Assembly: GCA_019914995.1 (NCBI GenBank)
Contig: CM034143.1
Coordinates: 2,482,501-2,546,500, forward strand
Direction: 5' to 3'
DNA length: 64,000 nucleotides
Source: Acanthochlamys bracteata
Taxonomy: Eukaryota > Streptophyta > Magnoliopsida > Pandanales > Velloziaceae
Part shown: positions 13,191 to 24,566 of the stretch, piece by piece
How the letters are laid out: every line of letters starts with the position of its first letter
Position numbering within the stretch: position 1 is the first letter of the stretch
Made by a program: the position numbers and the translations under genes
The notes under the pieces: model-generated
Seen by the model: the letters and a program-made list of their open reading frames with translations, nothing else
Told to the model about the DNA's origin: nothing
The model's database searches: none

Positions 13191-13494
13191 GAATTGGTGA
13201 TTTTGTAATATGATGATGAATGCCTAATTGCTTATAACTTTTTCGAGGATATGTTTCTTCCAATTATCGTTGTTAACCCTAAACACTAACCATATTACAT
13301 CCTTCTTTTGAAAATAATTCATAATTGAAATTGTTCGAGTAACATTCACAGTTGATATATGAAAATCGGAAGATAAAGTTTCATGCTTTCATATGAAAGA
13401 TGTTGACATGCTTTTGGTAAAGAGGCAACGTATTTATTGTAAATGCCATTTCTTGTCGTGTTAACATGATATTGTTGGAGTCCTGCTGTCTGGA

Positions 13495-13590
13495 AGACTC
13501 GAACACCACATGTTGATCCGCCAGACTAATCTGTGATTCGTCGATCCGAACAATGTTTCGGGTTGATATCGAATTGTTCTTACAACTATG
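13495..13590. repeat. Family-B MITE terminus fragment
   Basis: The block contains GATCCG/CGATCCG words and ends TTCTTACAACTATG, matching the right terminus of the element at 833-1452. I could not identify a matching left end with confidence. Confidence 0.35.
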
Positions 13591-14102
13591 ATATATATAC
13601 AGAGAAAAAAGATAGCCACTTTCTATCTACCTACATTTTGCTTGCTCTTAATCATAACCACTGATCAAGTAATATCCACTAATTAGAAAAGTAGGAGTAA
13701 TTAAAATATTTTTCGAAAGAAATTGCTTATTTATACACAATGCAGCCATATAAAATGTCCATTCTGCTGTCAAAAATTATAACAAATTATGTGAATACTC
13801 TAAAAATTATTGCTAGAAGAACTTTTAGAAATTAAATACAATTTAAAAATATTAAAGTAAGAAATTAAAATACATATGAAAAAATAACTTTACAAATTAA
13901 ATATATCATATATATACTCAATAATATATTTGTTATTTTTTCCATTTTATAAGTATTTTTTATTTAAATACCATTCTCAATTTATTTTAAACATTAAATC
14001 TTTTTATCTAAACATAGTTATAATATAAATATAAGTTTCATTTATAAATAAGTTTTTGGTTTTAATAAATACTTTTTTTCCCATCATTCAAGTCGGTTAA
14101 AA

Positions 14103-14360
14103 TAGAGATGTTCGGGAGTGATTTTAAAATAAAATTTTTCTAATTGAAAAAAATATTTTTATTTTTTTAAAAAATAAGTTATATATTTTAGATCTTAAAA
14201 AATAATAGAAATAAGTAAGAAAAAAAATCTTACTATATAAAAGTTTTTTATATTTTTTAAATTTTAGATAAATTTTTTAAATATTTGTAAAAAATATATT
14301 AAAAAATATAAATTAAAAAATTGAAATGATATTTTGAAAAAATAGAATGTCAAACGTACC
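14103..14360. repeat. AT-rich MITE-like repeat (family D)
   Basis: The left end is TTCGGGAGTG and the right end GTCAAACGTACC, with about 240 bp of T- and A-runs between. The internal order of words is shared with the copies at 14768, 29060 and 29918. There is no coding capacity. Confidence 0.4.
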
Positions 14361-14767
14361 AAAATTTTGGACTTTTCGATGATATGACGTTTCACGATAC
14401 AAATTATTTTCAAATCTGATTTTTCAGTTTAAACTTTTTAAACATTTTTCTGACTTGAACTTACGCAAACTATCTTTAAATATTTTATTTCCTTTCTAAT
14501 TCTTTTTTTTCTTTTTACTTTTATTTTTCTTCTTCTCAACAACAATAACTAAGACTTACAATGCGTCTGAAAAACCTTATGCGCAAGATTTTGACGAAAT
14601 AATAGTACACAAATACAACAACTATTTATTTACATATTTGGAGAAAATTGGCACTCTATTACGAAGATCTAGCTTCCAGAAACATTGGAGGAGATGAAAA
14701 TATGATCATGTTCGGCAATCCATTTTTTCCATTTTTTGTTTTTTTCAAATTGCTACTCTACAGTATT

Positions 14768-14995
14768 ACAGGAGCGTTTGAAAATACTTTTTAAATAAAT
14801 TTTTATAAAATAAAACTTTTTTTAAAACAAACTATATTTTTTTATCTAAAATAATAAAAATATTTTATTACGTTTAATTTTTTATATTTTTTAAATTTTT
14901 AAATAAATCTCTAAATATTTAATTAAAAAAAATTTAAAAAAAATATATAAAAAATATAAAAATGTTTTTTTAGTAAAATAATGCCAAACGTCTCT
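14768..14995. repeat. AT-rich MITE-like repeat (family D)
   Basis: The left end is GGAGCGTTTGAAAATA. The right end, reverse-complemented, reads GAGACGTTTGGCATTA, giving a short inverted repeat around GCGTTTG. The interior is AT-only. A C-like AT-rich repeat follows at about 15208-15460. Confidence 0.45.
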
Positions 14996-16233
14996 TATAT
15001 AATTTCTTAAAAAATTAAGAAGACGTAGATGAATTATATGCTCTAGAATAATTATATATAATTTTGTAACTCGTTTTCTCTAAAAATTTATTTCTTAGAA
15101 AAATATTTATTTTCGTCAAAAGCATTTTTCTTTTGCAATCGCATAAGTGCTTTATGCATATAGCCTTGTCTCCGGTAGACGGGGAAATCAAAACAATGAT
15201 TGAGAAAGCTATTTAGGATTTTTACCGACTCTTTAAACTCTATTTATTTTAAACTTATTTTTAATATAAAATAAATAAAAATTTTAAAATAATTTTTTAT
15301 CAAAATTTTTTTTAGAATAAAAAAATGACTATTAAATGCAAAATTTATTTAAAATTGATTTTTATTAAATATTTTAATTATAATTAAAATTTCTAAATTA
15401 AATTTTAAAAAATGAGTTTATTTTAAAATAAACACACTTTTAAAGTTTAGGATTGTATATTTTAAAAGTCAGATATTCATCCTTCGTTGGTTTGCTTAAT
15501 TTATTTCTTATCATAAGAGTAATGATAACTAACGAAATTATATTTGTACTTTCTCGGTTTTTCTATCCGTAGAAGTTTTTTAGGCTTACATAGTTATTTG
15601 GATTGTTAGTTGAATTATATTTTGCAGGAAATCTTCGAAGTTGACAATATATGTCACGATATATAAGAAAATTAGTACATAAGTTTTTAGTCGTTCTTGA
15701 ACTTTGATGAATGAAAAAAATAATTTGAGTTTATTAGTAATGGCTAGATGTTAAATGATTTTTTAATAGTGAAATGTTAAGTAATAGTGGATGGTATTAC
15801 TATTATACGCTAATTTTATTGATACGCATTAGATGTTCAAAACTGTGATTTTTTAAGCTATAATTCTCTTGATAATTAAGAAACACCAAATTTTCTATAT
15901 TTGTTTGTTTGCTTTAGGTGACTACCAAAAACAAAACAACAGATAGTTGTCTTATAGTGAGTGGCATGTTGTTTACTTTTATATTAATAATTAATCTATT
16001 GCATTCCTAATTTCTTGCTTCTCTTTTAATTGGTGGTTTACCTTGTTTCTTATTCGAAACCTCATACCCCCAACTTTCACACTGTTGATCCCCAGGATAA
16101 CTCCAAAAGGGTCCCGCCATATTTCAATATGAAAACAACAGGTCAGTCTTCTCCGATCCAAACAAATTCACCAATCACCTTGTCTCCGTTCTCTCTCTCT
16201 CTCTTAAAAATTCTAATCAACCGTGACCGACCG

Positions 16234-19200
16234 ATGTTCTCTCCGCCGCAGCAACTACACCGATCGTCAGACCCGCCATCTGGCCTGACTCGGTTCAGTT
16301 CAGCTCCCGGATCGTTGCTCTCGAACCTCGCAGACTCAGTGATCAACGATATGAACAACAATAACAACAACAGCAACAACAACAGCGCAAGCACCAGCAA
16401 CAACACAAATGCGATCAACATAGACTTATCGTGTTCAGTTGCGTCGATGCCAGTTTCGACGCGGGGTTTATTCGTTCCTCCGGCGACGATTCCAGAATCC
16501 CCCTGCTTTGACTCCCGCGACTCCTATTCTGGCAGTATTAGTAGTGGTGGTGGGCACCAACACCAGCAGCAGCATCAACAACCGCAACAGCCAAACTCGT
16601 TGGTCAGACACAGCAGCTCTCCAGCTGGATTCTTCAACCATCTTCTTACCGACCACGGTGCGATTCATTTCCCTAGTCAATCTTACAGTTCCTTTTCATC
16701 AGTTGCTAGCATATATAGCGAATAACAAATGGCCACGTCACTATATGAATTAAAATTACGGAGACGGCAAGTTCTGATTAAACTTTTTGATGTGCCGTGT
16801 TCAAAACCGCTCGTTCGATTTTTACTCGTTGCGTTAAATGACTAACCTCCGTCGCCGGCGTTAGAACGGCTACCTAACTGGTCTAAATAAATTATGCTGT
16901 GTAAGCATCATGGGATACCCTCCATGCTTTTCTTACCGCAAGAAACAGCTTAGATCAGTTAGAATGCGTGCCACGCATGGACTTGCCCTGAGGTTTAAGT
17001 TTTGGATGACGAGGCAATTTACTGTTAGGTATGTATCAGTTTGCTGTACGTTTAAGGTACTTAAAGGCTTAAAAACTCGCTGCGCTATGAGCGGTAGAGT
17101 TCAAAAGCACGCTTTCAATAACCTGCCGCAGATTGGTTTTTTATAGGTATGTCTAGACACAATCGTGTGGTCAGGCGTTCGTTGCATTAGTTATTTCATC
17201 TATTTAGTAATAATAAACCCAAACTCCCTCGTGTAACACACTCACCAGCAACGTGGACCTACCGAGTCAACCAATAAGACGGTCTCTTGACTATTAATTA
17301 AACAACAAGATAAGATGGTGGTGGTATTGTTTTGCATAGTTGGTCTCCAATACTTGTTTAGCAATAATCAAACACTTATTTAAGGTTCATTTCACAGTGC
17401 TGGCATGATGAATCGTGTAGGAATTCTATTAGCAAATTTTGAGTACCAAGTTGTTCTTGCAGTATTGCTTTTACTTCCTTAGTGCGGACAAGTACAGACG
17501 CATGCACCAGCCTTGCTATTGACAATGAGCCCAAAAATCATGAAGAGTTTAGAGTCTTGGTGTTGCCATAAAATGATGATAAGTTCTATTGCTTTGTTGA
17601 CGCAAATTATATATATCTATATCTATATATATATATATATATATATATAATCTCTACTTTACATAAAATAACAATAGTTAGGTCAACCATTTTACTATAA
17701 GAGATTATGCACATGTAAGGAGCTCCAAATTGAATTTTTAAAAGGACTTCAGACTTCAGAAGTCAAATAGTAAAATCTGCATAATTTTAGCTGTCAATCC
17801 ATTCTAGTGTTTTGGACGTCATTGCATTATTGCGGAATTTGTTAAATTCTTAAATCTAGCTCCTGGTTGTTGGAGACTTCCATGTGAGCTATATAAAGTT
17901 TTTGTCAAATGGCGGAAATGGTCCTCTAACCATCACTTTCCGTAGTTTAGGCTTCAGTATTGTGACCCCAAAATATCTCAGAGATTATGTTTTCTATTTC
18001 AGGCGCGTTTATTATAGAATAAACTCATTTTTTCAAAAATGAGTTTAAAAAATAAAATTAAAAATTAAAAATATTTAATAAAAAATGAAATTTTATAATT
18101 ATTTTATATTATAAGTAAATTTTAAAATTAAAATTTAAAAAAATTTAATTTTTAATAGAAATAATTTATTTTAATTTTGTAATGTATTTTATGATGTAAG
18201 TGAGTTTAAAAAAGAATGAGTTTAAAGTGGTACGTAAACAATCCCTTCTTTCAAGTGAGGACATGTAAGTGGATTACAGTTTCATCATTGTGTGCGCAAG
18301 GACACACATACACGCACGCGCCCGCAAGTATGCATGTGAGAGAAGTCAATTTTTAGCAAGCAATTAATCATCATCTTTCCAAATATTTATGTGGCTTTGT
18401 TATTGCTAGGAAATGCAATCTTCATTTCTCATTTGTCATATTCTAGCAGTAGACATCAACACAATAGTATAGGAAATGCCGGCACACAGAAGCTATATCA
18501 ACATTGCATGGACACAAAAAAGAATTCGAGATCATTATTAACAACAAATTTAACAAGATGAGAAAGGAAAGTACTAAAGTTAGAACATATATCTTTGCAA
18601 CTTGACCTCTATTTAAATAGAATTCTATTTATCAGACGTATTTAGATAAGACTTAATCAAGAATCTTTACCTATTAGATTTGATTGCTAAGTAGTTCTAT
18701 AATTACTTTATTACCCAATTGGAAGTAAGAAGCATTGAAATCAAGCTCGACTCGGACCAACCGAATTAGACCCAAAATCACTGATTCAGTTTGAATTTCA
18801 GATCGATTCTGACGATAGACCGCATGTTCAATCAACCCAGTGCGATTTGAATTGACCCAGGAGATTCTCGAGTCGACCCAAAGACTCGGTTATTAAAATT
18901 TTTTAGTGTAAGAGTCACAGCAGTAATATAACCAATTAGAAGCTACAAGTCACAATAACAAATACTAATTGATTTATGGAATATCAGTGTCAGTACTACA
19001 AAAGCTATAGTATACATCTAGCATGCAAGCTAACACGTAGTTCTTCAGTGGCAGAACAACATATCATCTAATCGGTGTAGATGTGGAGATGAAGAGCAAC
19101 GATGATAGTCCAGAACACCACGAAGAAGATGAGCGTGTGGAACAAGATTGCTTTTCCGTTAGTTGTCATGCTTCTGAAATTCACATGTCTGTATGTTCCT

Positions 19201-22200
19201 ATGAGTTCTACTAATAGACCTGGAGACAATAGCAAGAACAGAATAACTCCTACTACCATCGGCGCCCAGTCAGCTATGATACCAAATTTCTTCCGCCGAA
19301 AAGAAGAAGAAATTAAGATTAAAAACGATTAAGAAAAAAAATAAAATAGGTTGGGTTTTTCCTTGTGTTCCAATGAGAAGAAGAAGGTAGTTTAGGAAGT
19401 AGTGAAGTGAAAGAGAGAATAAAAACAAAATGTGGAGAGAATGTTGCCGCGATTGCTGAGTATTTAATTTTTATTGGTTTTAGTAACTTTCAGGAAAGTT
19501 TATTAGGAAATTTCTTTTCACAAAATGTTGGTAAAATTTAGATCTTTAAAATCGTAACTATCGTAAAAATATTAGAAAGAGCTGACCAAAAAAATTTTGA
19601 TAAAAATAAAACTTTACATTAGTGTACAACTTGAAAATCTCAACTCAAGTTCAAAATGTATGCGCTATTGCAATAATCAGCTCAAAATGTATGCGCTTTG
19701 ACTTGTTCTGAACCTTTTTCTAATTGAATGTCTGTAATTATTTCTGGTATTATTTTGAGCAGTTGAAGCTAACAACAGCAGCAGATAGTACATACATGTT
19801 ACTTAGTTTTTGTGAGAATAGCAACCAAAAGCCTAGAACACTTGCTCTACTTGTAAGATTGTGAGTTTGTGAGATGTAGAACATTTACTGCTGCATTACA
19901 TAAAAATGGCTAAATATAATTTTGAGTAGACGATAACTAGTTACAATTTGTATGTCTTTCATACATTTTATTTATAACAAAATATAGTATTATTTTTGAA
20001 ATTATCTAAAATTATTGAATAGTTTGTACATACTGAATATATTTGTATATGTATATATATACACACATACATACATATATATATGTAGATATATGTATAT
20101 GTATATATATGTATACAAATATATATATATACATGTGTATATATATATACATATATATATATATATAGGCACTCTCTTTTTAGAGGCATTTTTAAGCACT
20201 CCCTCTTCAATTTATGATCGGAATGACTTCAAATTCAATCTTTACAGTTTGATATGGAAAACTATTAGTTAAAAACGTAGTCACAAAATTTCAGCTCAAT
20301 CGAGTCATGAATTCACCTCTATCCATTAACTTGATATCAAGATGACAGAAAATAAGAAAATTTCAATGTATATATATTGTAACAATTCTGTCATTTTTTA
20401 TCAAGTGACCGGATGTAGATGAATTCGTGTTCCGATTGAGCTGAAATTTTGTGACTATATTTCTAACTCAAATTTTTATATTCAACGATGGAGATTAGAT
20501 TTGAAGATTACTTTGATCATAAATCGAAAGGGAGTACTTAAAATTGTCCTAAAGAGGAAGTGTCTATATCTCTCTTCATATATATATATATATATGAAAT
20601 TAGTCAATCCTATATGATCCAGTGGGTCGAGACCTAGTGACTCGCTGGATAATCTAGTGATTCCGTAAGTTTTCCGAGTCAATGCTCGGACTGGGTAAGA
20701 CTATTATGGTAAGAAGCCAAAACTTAACTAGGTTTGTCAAAGGGTTAATTTCTATGGATCTGATTCTTAGAAAGTGTAGATTGTGGGAAGGCCAGCAATT
20801 TTCATTATGTTGACGACAAGTTCCAACAATTCCTTAACTTTTATAACTAGTTTAGTGCAGCTTTCGATATATCCGTATAAAAAGTTGAAAATTGATTTAC
20901 TATAATGCATTGTTCTCTTATAAGATACCTTAAACCAACATCATCTTTCCTATAAGGATGAGTTAGATTAGTCCCATGGATAAAACAATAAGATAAAAAG
21001 TGGCTAATATATTAGAAAGTTTTTAGCCTATTGGTTCAAATGTTTGGGAGTAGTGATCCCAGACGACCGACGCACGTTGTGGCTTTCATTGATGGTTGGT
21101 GAGTTGGTTAAGAGTAGTGCGACTCGCATGAGCTTCCTTATACTGAGTGGTGATCCAAAGTAAGGTGAGCTCTGAAAGTTCTTGGCATGCAACAACAATG
21201 TTCGAATGAGGGGAAATGATGTAGGTGACTCATCCTTAAGGGAAAAATTATTTGGTGTAAAATTGGGTTAGATTAATCCTAAATTAATAAAAAGATAAGA
21301 AAATGTGTGTAATATACTAGAGTTTCGAGACCCATTGAATTAAATTTTTTGATTTGATTGGGTTTCTATTGTATGACGCAAACGTTGGAGTGAAATCCCT
21401 GTTTTGTTTAACTCCTCCGGTGTTGCATCTTTTCAACATATTCACATGTTTCCTCTTGCGATGACAATTTAAGTCACTAATTGGTGCTAATGAGGTTTGT
21501 ATTGATGCTAATGGCTTGTCTGCTGCAGGTGGGAGGTTGAAGACTGAATGGAGTTTTCCCAGAGACAACTCGCTGTCTCAAATTTCTGAAATTGATATCC
21601 ATGAGATGACAGAAAGTGTAAAAAGTGCCCAAGGCTTTGAGAATCCCCTAGGAAATGTTGGGCACTCCTATATTTCCAGTAGCCTTCCTGAGAGACCATG
21701 GGATGATTCCAGTTCAATTGCATTTTGCTCAGGTGCAAATAAAAGGTGGAGGGAAGATGACTCTCGCCTAGTTTCTAAGCTCACTCATCTTGAGTCTCAG
21801 GTAACCGTAATATTCTTTTTTCATAATGTAAGTTTCTAGGTTTAAGAAAAAAATTCAAGAAAATATATGTCTAATCTTTTGGTCTTAGAAAGAGGTTTGA
21901 CGAAATTGATAGAATGCAGTATTTAAGCCTTTTGGTTTGGTGGTTTGCAGTTAAGCTTGCCTACTACTTCAATGGAGATTGCCGCTGTAGAGAAATTCCT
22001 TCATTCTCAAGAAGATGTAACTGCTTTCAAAGTTCGTGCCAAGAGAGGATGCGCCACACATCCACGGAGCATTGCTGAGAGGGTCTGCCAAAATTATACC
22101 ATAACATTCTTTTTTTCTTAATTCTTTGCATTTGTAGTTGTGTAACTCCAAATGCAGAAAACAGAAACATTTTCAAATTTTCTTCTCCATATTATGAGTG

Positions 22201-22790
22201 CAACATCTCTGCAGGACCCTTTTTCGAGGTTCTAATGAGATTCATGGACTTCATTTTGGCAGGAAAGAAGAACGAGAATTAGTAAAAGGTTGAAGAAGCT
22301 GCAGGATATTGTGCCAAACATGGATAAGGTAAGAGGTGTTTTAAAATGATATTTCAATCTCACTTGTTACAGTTATTTTCTTCACGTGGCGGGAGTCTCG
22401 TTTACTCCTGCCTTGTTCTTTTCAGCAAACAAATACTGCAGGCATGTTGGACCTGGCAGTTCAGCACATCAAAGAGCTAAGGGCTCAAATTAAGGTTGGT
22501 GATTTTTTCAAAGTCTATTGTTATAGGAGATATAGTTGCTCTTCCACAAACGAAATCTGTTAGTGTTAAGGAATAGGAGATATAGTTGCTCTTCCAAAAA
22601 CGAAATATATACTTGTTCAAATTTTCTTGATAACTTATTGACGTGTCATAATTGTTAGGCGCTCAATTCGTTTTTCCAGAAGAGATTTTTATGTTAAATA
22701 CACTCAAGCTGTTTTAAAATAGGTTTTCCTCCTCTGCAGAAGTTGAACCATGAACGAGAAAACTGCATATGTGCCAGCAAAAATGGTTAA
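16234..22790 (+). CDS. bHLH transcription factor, FBH / bHLH122-128-130 type
   Basis: This is a nuclear DNA-binding regulator of the plant bHLH subfamily that includes the FBH factors, some of which activate CONSTANS. I place six exons: 16234-16657, 21529-21800, 21951-22082, 22263-22328, 22426-22494 and 22740-22790, predicting 337 aa. The N-terminal [18 protein letters not shown] and [12 protein letters not shown] motifs and the QISEID motif are typical of the group. The basic region [14 protein letters not shown] (about 263-276) is followed by a helix-loop-helix ending at [17 protein letters not shown] and a short cysteine-containing tail. The position after SIAER is Glu, where Val is usual. 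Asn-rich (about residues 36-60) and His/Gln-rich low-complexity tracts lie in exon 1. I chose the ATG at 16234 because family-like sequence begins there; the frame is open upstream to 16030, so an in-frame upstream start cannot be excluded. Intron 1 is 4.9 kb. Confidence 0.88.
17605..17652. repeat. TA-rich microsatellite in bHLH intron 1
   Basis: An imperfect (TA)n/(TATC)n tract. It is a simple repeat with no other signal. Confidence 0.8.
18002..18245. mobile_element. Tourist-like MITE (family C) in bHLH intron 1
   Basis: The left end is GGCGCGTTTATT and the right end GTAAACAATCCC, enclosing AT-rich sequence with GAGTTTAAA near both ends. The same architecture occurs at 28551-28781 and 36232-36470, where TAA or TTA duplications are visible. 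Here the 3-bp duplication is not clear. Confidence 0.4.
18735..18905. repeat. GACCCR-rich MITE sub-terminal fragment
   Basis: The block is rich in CGACTCGGACC, GATCGATTC and GTCGACCC words, like the ends of families A and B, and ends CGGTTATTAAAA. No second end or duplication was found. It is probably an old partial copy in bHLH intron 1. Confidence 0.35.
19068..19277 (-). CDS. DUF3339 small membrane protein, nested in the bHLH intron
   Basis: DUF3339 proteins are plant-specific miniproteins of about 68-69 aa with two membrane segments; their function is unknown to me. The minus strand encodes [19 protein letters not shown] at the N terminus, a [14 protein letters not shown] motif and the C terminus LHLHIYTD, matching the family end to end. 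The first ATG is at 19259 and gives 63 aa. The family's usual start (Met-x-Asp-Trp-Ala-Pro) falls six codons upstream, where the codon is ATA. Upstream of that the frame stays open for some distance but has no ATG. The gene may start at the internal Met, use ATA, splice from an upstream exon through the AG just before this point, or be non-functional. The body is uninterrupted. It lies wholly in intron 1 of the bHLH gene on the opposite strand. Confidence 0.7.
   Translation of the reverse strand: MADWAPMVVGVILFLLLSPGLLVELIGTYRHVNFRSMTTNGKAILFHTLIFFVVFWTIIVALHLHIYTD
20040..20167. repeat. TA/TG-rich microsatellite
   Basis: Imperfect (TA)n mixed with TATG and TACA units. Open frames read through this tract on both strands are low-complexity artefacts. 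It abuts the hairpin MITE at 20168. Confidence 0.85.
20168..20564. mobile_element. Long-hairpin MITE inserted in a TA repeat
   Basis: The sequence is an imperfect palindrome over almost its full length. The left arm begins GGCACTCTCTTTTTAGAGGC; the right arm, reverse-complemented, begins GACACTTCCTCTTTAGGACA. Both then share TTTTAAG, CACTCCC/TACTCCC, ATTTATGATC and, deeper in, GTCACAAAATTTCAGCTCAA. Each arm is about 190 bp with a small AT-rich loop near 20360-20385. TATA flanks both ends, so a TA duplication is plausible but cannot be told from the microsatellite itself. There is no coding capacity. Confidence 0.65.
20606..20715. repeat. GACCC/GACTC-rich MITE-like fragment
   Basis: A short block with GGGTCGAGACC and CGAGTCAATGCTCGG words, of the same general style as the sub-terminal regions of the hAT-like families. 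No ends were defined. Confidence 0.25.
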
Positions 22791-23419
22791 GTTGAGATGC
22801 AGCAAAAGTTTTCTTTATAGGAAAGAATTGTTATTTGAAACGCTTTTTGGCCAAAGACAAGGTCAAGTTTCGAAAATATGCCTGATCATTCTGATTGATC
22901 TTATGAAGTTTGAAAATTTAAGTTTCCACATGTTTGTACTGTTCTGAAAAACAGCTAGCGGAATTAATCGTTTGGCAAGCTATGCATGGAAGATCAATCT
23001 ACAAGCTCCGTTTTTTCCCCAAGTGAACCGGTACTGTATTGATTCTTTTCTCTTAATGCCAAAAGTTTCATTAATCTTTTCTGATGTAAACTAGTATTGC
23101 AAGGATTTGAAACTTGAGATTGCAAAAACTGCAAACAAGGGATTCTGAAGAGTTTGTCTTAAAAGCTAGCTAAATAGTAAATAAAAAAAAAACAGATGAA
23201 GATGTATTATATCAAATTTTCTGTAGTCCGTTTGCAATGTTCATACAACTGCGGCAGACCTAGCACTTGTATACCTACAAAGCATAATAGAGAAACTTCA
23301 TCAGAAATTTATAAGATTGCCTAACTTCTACAAAATAGGTATATTATGCCATTATCAGCCAAAAAAAATAGTACGCAAGCAATTACAGAGCATCTACGCC
23401 AGGAATCTAATGAAAACTC
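22791..23419. other. Spacer between convergent bHLH gene and OTU pseudogene
   Basis: This short stretch holds the bHLH 3' UTR on the left and the OTU-derived 3' flank on the right. No other feature is visible. Confidence 0.4.
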
Positions 23420-24480
23420 TTACGATTTCAATTGAGTTCCACTAGTTGGCGATTGCAGTGCATCATAGTGTCCATATCCATCATAGAGCACCCTTATTGG
23501 GTTGTCCTTGCCATACTCAAGAGCTCATATTCTGCTATAACCTTTGGAATATTCGAACCATTTGTGTACATGTACACTGTGATAGGCATCCTGTTAACAT
23601 GTATAAAGATTGTTTTTATCACTATATTAGCAAAATTTTCATCACTTCATTCAAAGATTCTAAGAAAATTTTAATTTACTGAAGAACATGAGAACACATC
23701 AAGAGCTCAGGTTCTCCTCCCAAACTATAAGGCCTTCTTATCTGAGTGATATATGAATCAAAATCACTCTCCAAAAACCTGAAAAGAATAAGCACACCGA
23801 GAAAGGAATAGCAAAAATAATTCAAGTTCTATACAATTGTTTTGCCATCGGCAAAACTTCCTTAATGCGAACGTCTTATGTGTGCCGATACCGAGTGATC
23901 ACTAAACACTACGTTCTAAAAGATTTATAAGGGGCTCAAATTAGTAGTGTTCTAATGTCTTTCTTCGAATTCATCAACAGTCTTCACAAATTTTGCAAGT
24001 CTGGTAATGAAACTTACCACTCGGTGTCTGCTCTCCACTTGACAAATTCTTGTACAACCTGTAACGTTACAATCTACAAAACCATAAGTGACTGAATCCT
24101 TTGATAGAATCACAAATTAACAAAAAAATTATTTTCCAGGAAAGTTTGAAATATTATTTACTTTCAACCGTAAATCATCTGCCAACTCCTGAAGGCTTTC
24201 ACTTGGACATGGCTTCTCTGATCTTAAGCAGGCTCCATAAGCTACAAATCTAAATAAGCACATCCCATCACCAGTTATCTCTGAAAAACCAGAAAACCAG
24301 TTGAAAATTATCAACAGATATACTACCCAAAAAAGAACAATGAAGATATATCAGCACTCCAGAAAACAAGCACTTTTGTGTATTACTTATTGTTAGCGGG
24401 AGCTCACTAGCAGCAGGTGGCATCATATCGAGTTGCAGTTGCTTAACAAGGGGAGGGAGAAACACATGCGGATCCCCACA
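23420..24480 (-). pseudogene. OTU-domain cysteine protease (deubiquitinase-like) gene, broken or partial
   Basis: OTU proteins are thiol proteases, many of which cleave ubiquitin chains. Five exons can be aligned on minus: 24387-24480, 24162-24280, 24018-24058, 23680-23778 and 23420-23590. In phase they give a CGDPHVFLPPL leader, then the catalytic block TGDGMCLFRFVAYGACLRS (nucleophile Cys present), EFVKWRADTEW, LGGEPELLMCSHVLQ, MPITVYMY, and finally the catalytic-His block YDGYGHYDALQ. In the last exon, 8 nt separate the IAEY and EYGKDNP segments where family spacing needs 6, so the frame shifts just before the catalytic His. No start-containing exon was found: upstream of 24480 lies repeat-like sequence. 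A sequencing error at the 8-nt site would restore most of the domain, so the pseudogene call is likely but not certain. Confidence 0.7.
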
Positions 24481-24514
24481 CTAAAAGGATTGGCCAATCT
24501 TTTTGAAATTAGCA

Positions 24515-24566
24515 TCCTCCACTTATAAACACATACCATCCAAGTATCCAGCCAATGTGGGACTAT
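24515..24566 (-). promoter_or_regulatory. snRNA-type USE plus TATA arrangement
   Basis: On minus, AGTCCCACATTG (24553-24564) resembles the plant snRNA upstream sequence element RTCCCACATCG. A TTTATAA box follows about 23 bp later, a spacing typical of Pol III U6/U3 promoters. No recognisable snRNA follows; the DNA leads into the first OTU-like exon. The same word pair also occurs in some plant LTR-type repeats, so this may be a repeat feature rather than a working promoter. Confidence 0.3.

Noticed and set aside
19968-20272. Overlapping 65-85-codon frames on both strands
   Set aside because: They are readings of TA/TG microsatellite DNA (Tyr/Ile runs) with no protein character.
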